This document shows positions 1-4,913 of a DNA stretch of 6,700 bases, in pieces. Source of the DNA: Rickettsiales bacterium. GTDB taxonomy: Bacteria; Pseudomonadota; Alphaproteobacteria; Rickettsiales; CANDYO01. Numbering within the stretch: the stretch's first letter is position 1; each line of letters begins with the position of its first letter. The position numbers and the translations under genes were made by a program. The notes under the pieces were generated by a model. It saw only the letters and a list, made by a program, of their open reading frames with translations, ran no database searches and was not told where the DNA came from. The stretch is from NCBI GenBank assembly GCA_947424995.1, contig CANDYO010000114.1:1-6700 (forward strand), given 5' to 3'.

Positions 1-1720
1 TCCACATTAGAACTATAGCATCTTTCTCTCTTAAAAAATTTGGCCATAAAGGATAACTCATTAAAGACGTAGTTAAGATTAATGAACTTGGAAAAATAAA
101 ACCTATCAAGTCTTTATAGTGAATCTGTATATCTTTTGGTATAGCGTATATCGTCGCAAAAATTGAAATCATACAAAATAAGCTAACCGACATATATGTA
201 TATTCTGCAGTAGGTGTATTTTTTTTCAAAAATTGAAATAATTTAAAATCAATTACTGCTTTAATAAATTTAAGCCAAGCAGTCTTGCGTTGCTTTCTTA
301 ATTCTTGTAATGGAGCTTCATCTTGTATACCAACCCAACCACCTGGTTGCTTAAGTAAGTAATGACTACCTAATAAAAAGACTAGATTTACTAACATAGC
401 TGGAATAAGGCTATCTATATCGCTATCTGGTAAAAATATCATCCAAAGAATTACTGTAGATATCCCAGCAAACATTGCTATTAAAACAGACTTAGAGCTA
501 GATCTAAAACCACAAAGCGCCATTATAAAGGGCACCGTCACCACCGGCATATAGAAACTTGCTGCAGAAATTACTAATTTTAGCAAATTATCACTAGAAA
601 GCGCTAAAACCAAAGCAAGTAAAGTAATAAAAAAAGAAGCAATACGTGATGCCGTCAATTCATTACCAAACTTTATTTTCAAAGGCTTACAAATATCATG
701 AACAAATAATACTGCTGTTGAATTGATATAAGAATCTACCGTGGACATTACCATGGCCATAATACCAATTAAAGTTAAACCTCTAAAACCGACATAAGAA
801 TACTCAAAAATAACATATTTCATTAAGTCTTTTGAATTAAGACCAGGATTAGATGATAAAATTAAGATACCGATAAAAGACATCACAAAAATAATTATTA
901 GACAAGACACCGCAGCAATAAGAAAAGACTTTCTTACTTGAAGAGTGTTTTTAGCCATCGATATTCTTTGAAATATTGCCGGTTCAAACCCAGGAGCCAG
1001 CCACATAAAAAACAAGAACAAATAAGTAATAGCTTTGGGGGTGGTAAAATCAAACACCTCTTTATAATCAAAAATTGGATTAGTTTTAATGTTATTAGTT
1101 ACTATATCTATACTGTCTAGATTAGCAAAAATAAAAAAAGCTAAGGTAGGGATAATTGTTCCAAAAGTAAAAAGCTGAATTACATCGGTAAATGTAACTG
1201 ATTTTATTCCACCGAAAGTAGTATAGATAGCCACAACAGAAGCACCAATGAGCACTCCATATATACTTGATACATCAAAACTATATTCGAACAATAAGCC
1301 TGCAACTTTTAACTGAGCAGCCATTATACCACTCGTCCCTATACAACCAGAAATAGCCGTAATTACTCTTACTTTTTTACCAAACAAATCACCCATTGCA
1401 TCAGCTATAGATATTTTACCCATAAATTCACTAAGACGAGGAGCAAAAAACCAGCCGATCAATAAGAACCCTAAAGAAGCTCCAGTAATCGCCCAAATAT
1501 AATATAAGCCATTATTGTAAGTTTGAGATAAATTAGTAAAGAACGCGCTCCCACTAATCCAAGTGGCAACTAGAGTTGCGGCAATAGTCATGGTTGAAAA
1601 ATTTCTATTACCAATCGCATATTCTTTGATATTTTTTATACCGAAGCCGTAAAACAACCCCACAGCTAAATTGATAATTATAAAAACGAGAAAAATCATC
1701 GAGTCTATATTTAACGACAT
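1..1720 (-). CDS. Sodium:solute symporter (SSS/SLC5) family protein, C-terminus outside window; possible sensor histidine kinase fusion
   Basis: A reading frame with no stop runs from an ATG at 1718-1720 to the window edge, giving 573 codons so far. The start is preceded by AGGGTGG at about 1726-1732. About 13 hydrophobic segments fill residues 8-455 in the SSS pattern. Family hallmarks are visible: a glycine-rich GGIKSVTFTDVIQ around residues 170-182, and MSTVDS at 325-330, which matches the Ser-Thr pair of the Na2 sodium site in PutP-type transporters. The substrate cannot be told. Ordinary SSS transporters end near 450-550 residues. This one continues with a charged linker (about 456-508, with GGWVGIQDEAP) and two more membrane segments (about 509-526 and 538-556, the second ending PLWPNFLRE). 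That layout resembles SSS proteins fused to a CbrA-type sensor kinase, but no kinase motif is inside the window, so the kinase is inference. It lies 134 bp downstream of tRNA-Cys on the same strand. Confidence 0.88.
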   Translation of the reverse strand, partial: MSLNIDSMIFLVFIIINLAVGLFYGFGIKNIKEYAIGNRNFSTMTIAATLVATWISGSAFFTNLSQTYNNGLYYIWAITGASLGFLLIGWFFAPRLSEFMGKISIADAMGDLFGKKVRVITAISGCIGTSGIMAAQLKVAGLLFEYSFDVSSIYGVLIGASVVAIYTTFGGIKSVTFTDVIQLFTFGTIIPTLAFFIFANLDSIDIVTNNIKTNPIFDYKEVFDFTTPKAITYLFLFFMWLAPGFEPAIFQRISMAKNTLQVRKSFLIAAVSCLIIIFVMSFIGILILSSNPGLNSKDLMKYVIFEYSYVGFRGLTLIGIMAMVMSTVDSYINSTAVLFVHDICKPLKIKFGNELTASRIASFFITLLALVLALSSDNLLKLVISAASFYMPVVTVPFIMALCGFRSSSKSVLIAMFAGISTVILWMIFLPDSDIDSLIPAMLVNLVFLLGSHYLLKQPGGWVGIQDEAPLQELRKQRKTAWLKFIKAVIDFKLFQFLKKNTPTAEYTYMSVSLFCMISIFATIYAIPKDIQIHYKDLIGFIFPSSLILTTSLMSYPLWPNFLREKDAIVLMW

Positions 1721-1756
1721 AAATACCACCCTTTTTGAAGTTTAAGAGGAACTTAG

Positions 1757-1769
1757 GCTAGTAACTAGC
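1757..1769 (-). other. Small stem-loop in the symporter mRNA leader
   Basis: A perfect 5-bp inverted repeat, GCTAG and CTAGC around a 3-base loop, lies between the predicted promoter and the start codon of the symporter gene. If transcription starts near 1772, the hairpin sits at about +4 to +16 of a leader of about 52 nt. It could stabilise the 5' end. There is no U-run after it, so it is not a terminator. A 5-bp stem can arise by chance in AT-rich DNA. Confidence 0.25.
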
Positions 1770-1778
1770 TATAGTTCG

Positions 1779-1808
1779 AGTATTAGCTTAACTATTGTTA
1801 ATAGTCAA
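1779..1808 (-). promoter_or_regulatory. Predicted sigma-70 promoter of the symporter gene
   Basis: On the minus strand TTGACT (1803-1808) matches the -35 consensus at 5 of 6 bases. It is followed by a 17-base spacer and TAATAC (1780-1785), or an 18-base spacer and AATACT (1779-1784). Transcription would begin near 1772, about 52 nt before the ATG. The -35 is strong and the -10 moderate. The gene could also be read from the tRNA-Cys promoter upstream, since no terminator separates them. Confidence 0.45.
1788..1808. promoter_or_regulatory. 21-bp near-palindrome over the symporter promoter (possible operator)
   Basis: An imperfect dyad with ACTATT and AATAGT arms around a 3-base centre is extended by outer TTA/CAA flanks that largely pair. 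It covers the whole -35 hexamer and most of the spacer of the predicted promoter. Position and symmetry suit binding by a dimeric repressor. No regulator gene is in the window and I do not recognise the motif as a known operator. Confidence 0.3.
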
Positions 1809-1854
1809 AGTTATTTTGTCGATTATTTAATTTTTAGTAATATAGCTTTTAAGA

Positions 1855-1929
1855 TGGAGGCCAGGGTCGGAATCGAACCGACGTATAGCGGATTTGCAGT
1901 CCACTGCATTACCACTTTGCTACCCGGCC
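1855..1929 (-). tRNA. tRNA-Cys (anticodon GCA)
   Basis: The minus strand folds into a complete cloverleaf. The acceptor stem is GGCCGGG with CCTGGCC (one G-U pair). The D arm is GCA/TGC, and the anticodon arm is GTGGA-CTGCAAA-TCCGC with anticodon GCA. The T arm is GTCGG-TTCGATT-CCGAC. The discriminator base is U73, as expected for cysteine tRNAs, and CCA is encoded in the DNA at 1855-1857. The overall layout closely parallels the E. coli tRNA-Cys. The gene has its own predicted promoter about 50 bp upstream and is oriented like the symporter gene that follows it. Confidence 0.97.
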
Positions 1930-1953
1930 AGGATAAAAAACTTGAGGGAACCC

Positions 1954-1983
1954 TTGATATATTTACCAAGCTCATCATATATA
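1954..1983 (+). promoter_or_regulatory. Candidate rightward promoter for the tolC operon
   Basis: TTGATA (1954-1959, 5 of 6 bases of the -35 consensus) is followed after 18 bases by TATATA (1978-1983). Transcription would start near 1990, leaving about 99 nt to the preferred tolC start at 2089 or 54 nt to the alternative at 2044. The -10 is self-complementary and is also the -10 of the predicted tRNA-Cys promoter. A weaker -10-like TTTAAT at 2029-2034 lacks a good -35. Confidence 0.33.
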
Positions 1984-2006
1984 CATTTACATATCATAAA
2001 TTGCAA
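1978..2006 (-). promoter_or_regulatory. Predicted sigma-70 promoter of tRNA-Cys
   Basis: On the minus strand TTGCAA (2001-2006) and TATATA (1978-1983) are separated by exactly 17 bases. This would start transcription near 1971 and give a 5' leader of about 42 nt before the mature tRNA end at 1929. Spacing and distance are right for a tRNA promoter. AT-richness raises the chance of coincidental matches. Confidence 0.45.
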
Positions 2007-2088
2007 GCATTTTATGTTGCTAAATTAGTTTAATTATAGCACAATGACTACTGAAAAATTAATTATAACTCTAAGTGTAAATAAAATT

Positions 2089-3465
2089 ATGAACAAAATT
2101 AAAATTGCGATAGCCTTATCTTGCCTACTATCAACCACTGCCCTGGCAACCACTTTATCGGAAGCATTGATCAATACATATCAAAATAACCCTGAGTTAA
2201 TTGCTGCTAGGGAAAACCTAAAAATTACCGATGAAAAAATGTCTAATGCAATTTCAGGTTTCTTACCAAAAATTGCTTACACAGCCGGCAAAACTAATTC
2301 AAAACGTGATACTGCACCAGCTAATCAATACACTACTCAGCTATCAAAACAAGCAGATTGGGTTAATACTAAAACAAAACATTCTGGCATTGAATTAAAG
2401 CAAAACTTATTTGATGGTGGCAAAACAGTTATGGCCGTCCAAATTGCTAAATATACCATTGAATCTGGCCGTGCAGATTTACTCGCTACCGAGCAAAAAT
2501 TACTTCTAGATGCAATTACTGCATATTTAGAAATTGTAAGCAGTAAGCAAGTACTTGATATCACTACTGAAAATTTTCAAGCTTACGAAAAAAGATATGA
2601 CGCTATCAATGATAAACTTAAGGTTGGAGTAGCAAAAGTATCAGACCTAGCAACTGCTGCAGCTGCTAGAGCAAATGCTTATACCGAACTTACCTCAGCT
2701 TCTGGTAGATATTCTTCAGCTATAGCAACTTATATTCAGGTTATTGGCATTGAACCTGAGAACATAAAAATTGAAAAAAATCTAACTACTCCTCCAGCTA
2801 ACCAAATGGATTTATTAAAATTCTCGCTTACCGCAAACCCAGAATTATCTAGCCTTAATTTCAAAAAGAAAGCATCTGATATTAACTTGGTCTCTAGTGC
2901 TGCTGAAATGTTACCAAGTGTTGACTTGGTTGGCGGTATGAATAAAGATTGGACCGATGTAAGAGCTGCACCTGGAGTGTCTCAACCTTATACTAATAGC
3001 AAGTCAGTAAGCGTTAACATTACCGTACCTATCTTTAATCAAGGACTAGAATATTCTGGCATTAGATCTAGCTCTGCTGATGCGGCTAAATTTAAATACC
3101 TATTAAAGAATACTAGAGCTAAAGTTACTCAACTAGCCTCTCAATCTTGGAACGATTACCTAAGTACTCAAGAGGGAATTAAATCCGCCGAAGAAGCCGT
3201 TAAAGCTGCAGATGTCGCTCTTGATGGAAAACAACAAGAATATAACGAAGGTCTTGGTACTTTAACCGAATTATTAGATGCGCAAAAAAATCTTTTTGAC
3301 TATAAAATAAGGCTTACAAAAGTAAGACAAGATGCTGAATTAAGCAAATATAATATGGCATCTTTGATGGGCAAGTTAAATGCAAAAGATTTAAGCTTAG
3401 AAACAAAAATTTATAATGCTTCTGCTAATTATGATAAAATAAAATTTAAAATAATTGGTTTCTAG
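2089..3465 (+). CDS. tolC: TolC family outer membrane efflux/secretion protein
   Basis: This is the trimeric outer-membrane channel that pairs with inner-membrane ABC or RND pumps for type I secretion and drug efflux. Translated from 2089 it has 458 residues, about the length of E. coli TolC. A signal peptide begins MNKIK, has a hydrophobic core and ends in TALA, with cleavage at about residue 20/21. The mature protein shows the internal duplication of the family: TLSEAL...NNPELIAARENL near residues 22-45 is echoed by LLKFSLTANPELSSLNF near 242-258. Each is followed by a LPK/LPS strand region. The second half carries the typical YNEGLGTLTELLDAQKNLF at 385-403. An in-frame ATG at 2044 would add 15 residues (MTTEKLIIT...), but 2089 gives a standard signal peptide. 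Neither start has a clear Shine-Dalgarno. It is the first gene of a rightward cluster. In Rickettsia, TolC supports export of the ankyrin protein RARP-1, and a RARP-1-like gene lies two genes downstream here. Confidence 0.95.
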   Translation: MNKIKIAIALSCLLSTTALATTLSEALINTYQNNPELIAARENLKITDEKMSNAISGFLPKIAYTAGKTNSKRDTAPANQYTTQLSKQADWVNTKTKHSGIELKQNLFDGGKTVMAVQIAKYTIESGRADLLATEQKLLLDAITAYLEIVSSKQVLDITTENFQAYEKRYDAINDKLKVGVAKVSDLATAAAARANAYTELTSASGRYSSAIATYIQVIGIEPENIKIEKNLTTPPANQMDLLKFSLTANPELSSLNFKKKASDINLVSSAAEMLPSVDLVGGMNKDWTDVRAAPGVSQPYTNSKSVSVNITVPIFNQGLEYSGIRSSSADAAKFKYLLKNTRAKVTQLASQSWNDYLSTQEGIKSAEEAVKAADVALDGKQQEYNEGLGTLTELLDAQKNLFDYKIRLTKVRQDAELSKYNMASLMGKLNAKDLSLETKIYNASANYDKIKFKIIGF

Positions 3466-3469
3466 ATAT

Positions 3470-3979
3470 ATGGAAGAAAAAGAGCAGCCTATCCAGCAAG
3501 CATTAAAAGGGATTAGAGAATTGATGAGCTCTCCTCCGAAATCACCTGATGCTGGTGAAGATGTGCTTGAACTAACAGAAGATGATCTTTTTGATGAATT
3601 AGACGAAGATTACCAGTGTGATTTCGAACAAAAAAAAATAAAAGAAAAAACTAACTCTGTTAACGAAAATTTAACTGAAATAGGTCATCCTAATAACAGA
3701 AAGGATCATTTATTCGAAAACTCCTCTCAACAAGAAGGCTCAATTTCTAGTGAAGATGCAGCTAAATCTGCTGAAACCATTAGAGAATTGATCAAAAAAA
3801 TGGAGAAGCCCATAGCTGACGCTGCTAAACTTAGTAAAAATATTACTCTAGAAGAGATTGCTGCTGAAGCTATAAAACCTCTCTTAAAAGACTGGCTTGA
3901 TCAGCATCTTCCTGAGATAGTGCAGCAAGCAGTTGAAGATGAGGTAAGAAAATTAATTCCTAAAAAAGATATAAAATAA
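3470..3979 (+). CDS. DUF2497 / PopZ-like protein, possible polar organiser
   Basis: This small acidic protein (169 residues from the ATG at 3470) has no signal peptide or membrane segment, so it is cytoplasmic. Its layout matches PopZ/DUF2497 proteins: an N-terminal amphipathic helix (IQQALKGIRELMS, about 8-20), an acidic disordered linker (about 29-55, with DVLELTEDD), and a C-terminal helical module (about 125-165). That module holds LEEIAAEAIKPLLKDWLDQ followed by LPEIVQQAVEDEVRKLI. In Caulobacter, PopZ self-assembles at the cell pole and anchors ParB and other polar proteins. That role is inferred here from family resemblance. The ATG lies 4 bp after the tolC stop. An in-frame TTG at 3455 would overlap tolC by 11 bp, but the ATG start aligns better with the family. 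Translation is probably coupled to tolC. tolC next to DUF2497 is a recurring alphaproteobacterial pair. Confidence 0.82.
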   Translation: MEEKEQPIQQALKGIRELMSSPPKSPDAGEDVLELTEDDLFDELDEDYQCDFEQKKIKEKTNSVNENLTEIGHPNNRKDHLFENSSQQEGSISSEDAAKSAETIRELIKKMEKPIADAAKLSKNITLEEIAAEAIKPLLKDWLDQHLPEIVQQAVEDEVRKLIPKKDIK

Positions 3980-4840
3980 ATGGTTAAACACATAAAAATT
4001 CTATTTTTTAGCGCTATTTTGACTATCACTCAGGTAGCTAGTGCTTACGTTAAAACTGAATCAACTGGTTATCTAGATCAGCAATTATCTAAAGATAAAC
4101 CTTTACCTAAATTAGGTAAAACCAAAAAGGGAGCTAGCTTAGCTAAACAAGAAGAATTAAAGCAGCTCGATCAAAAATCGGTTACATCTTACACCCCTCC
4201 TGCTCCACCACCTCCTCCTCCAATCGCGGCTCCAGCACTACAGACCGTTGCTGTTGAAACAGTCGTTGCGGTAAAAGAGAAAGATGACACTAATTTAAAA
4301 AATTTACAAGAAAGTCGTGAGGCTAAAGAAAAACTAGTTAATAGCTTAATAAAAAATAATTACAACATATATAATCCACCAAAAGAGTTATACGATACCT
4401 TTATAACCAAGGATAACTCACATCTTCCTCCTGTTTATTTTAAGTCATATTATTTATATTTAGCTTTTAAAGCAGCTAAAGAAGATAACCTAAATGATTT
4501 GCGAGCAGTTTTATCACAATTCAACTTTTTAAATGGACAAGATGAAAATGGAAACACCATTTTAATTGCAGCAATTCAAAGCAATAGCATAGATTCGGCA
4601 CGTATTTTGCTGGCTAAAGGGGCTTACGTAAATGCAGTAAATAATAATCAAAAGACAGCCCTCCATTATGCCGCAACTATTGGCGGACTAAATACTGCTA
4701 AATTACTACTTTCATTTGGAGCTGATTATACTTTAAAAGACGATCAAGATATGACAGCCCTAGATTACGCCACAGCAAATCAACATGGAGAAATAGTAGC
4801 TATGATCAATCAATATATGCAACAAAATAATTTGCAGTAA
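3980..4840 (+). CDS. Sec-exported proline-rich ankyrin-repeat protein, RARP-1-like
   Basis: The 286-residue product begins with a Sec signal peptide: MVKHIKI, a hydrophobic core, and VASA with cleavage near residue 22/23. A lysine-rich stretch follows (about 35-66), then a proline run PPAPPPPPP at 73-81. Next is a charged, probably helical segment (about 98-125), a middle region around HLPPVYFKSYYLYLAFKAAK (149-168), and ankyrin repeats at the C-terminus. Two repeats are clear, around 188-220 (GNTILIAAIQ) and 221-253 (KTALHYAATIGG), and a third at 254-284 is degenerate (MTALDYATANQHG). The signal peptide predicts periplasmic or secreted location rather than direct cytoplasmic type IV translocation. 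Its place just after tolC and a DUF2497 gene matches what I recall for Rickettsia RARP-1, exported in a Sec- and TolC-dependent way; that protein is considerably longer. Orthology is inferred. The ATG directly abuts the upstream TAA with no strong Shine-Dalgarno, implying coupled translation. Confidence 0.85.
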   Translation: MVKHIKILFFSAILTITQVASAYVKTESTGYLDQQLSKDKPLPKLGKTKKGASLAKQEELKQLDQKSVTSYTPPAPPPPPPIAAPALQTVAVETVVAVKEKDDTNLKNLQESREAKEKLVNSLIKNNYNIYNPPKELYDTFITKDNSHLPPVYFKSYYLYLAFKAAKEDNLNDLRAVLSQFNFLNGQDENGNTILIAAIQSNSIDSARILLAKGAYVNAVNNNQKTALHYAATIGGLNTAKLLLSFGADYTLKDDQDMTALDYATANQHGEIVAMINQYMQQNNLQ

Positions 4841-4861
4841 TTTTAAAGTAAGATTAATCAT

Positions 4862-4908
4862 TTATTAACTGCGCTGGTGTAGATTATACTAAGAATAAAT
4901 TTAAGAGA
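4862..4908 (+). promoter_or_regulatory. Possible internal promoter and ribosome binding site of virD4
   Basis: The 73-bp gap before virD4 holds TATACT (4885-4890), 5 of 6 bases of the -10 consensus, with a poor -35 (TTATTA, 4862-4867) at 17-base spacing. AAGAGA at 4903-4908, five bases before the ATG, is a plausible Shine-Dalgarno and supports the chosen start. No terminator hairpin with a U-run follows the ankyrin gene, so read-through from the tolC operon remains possible. Confidence 0.35.
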
Positions 4909-4913
4909 ATAAT

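Noticed and set aside
49..60. 12-base repeat AAGGATAACTCA, also at 4409-4420
   Set aside because: Both copies lie inside coding sequence of unrelated genes, the match does not extend on either side, and one such match is unsurprising in AT-rich DNA.
938..1120. 60-residue plus-strand open frame
   Set aside because: It lies wholly inside the symporter gene on the opposite strand and has no recognisable protein features.
1945..1954. AGGG-AA-CCCT inverted repeat between tRNA-Cys and the divergent promoters as a terminator
   Set aside because: The loop is too small for the full stem, there is no U-run, and no gene converges on it.
2337..2564. 75-residue minus-strand open frame
   Set aside because: It is antisense to tolC, which is complete and well supported there. 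The translation is Ser-rich and unlike any family I know.
3455..3469. TTG start for the PopZ-like gene, five codons upstream of the ATG
   Set aside because: It would overlap the end of tolC, has no Shine-Dalgarno, and adds residues not expected before the conserved N-terminal helix.
4834..4871. GCAGT...ACTGC inverted repeat around the end of the ankyrin gene as a terminator
   Set aside because: The stem is only 5 bp with a loop of over 20 bases and no U-run follows.
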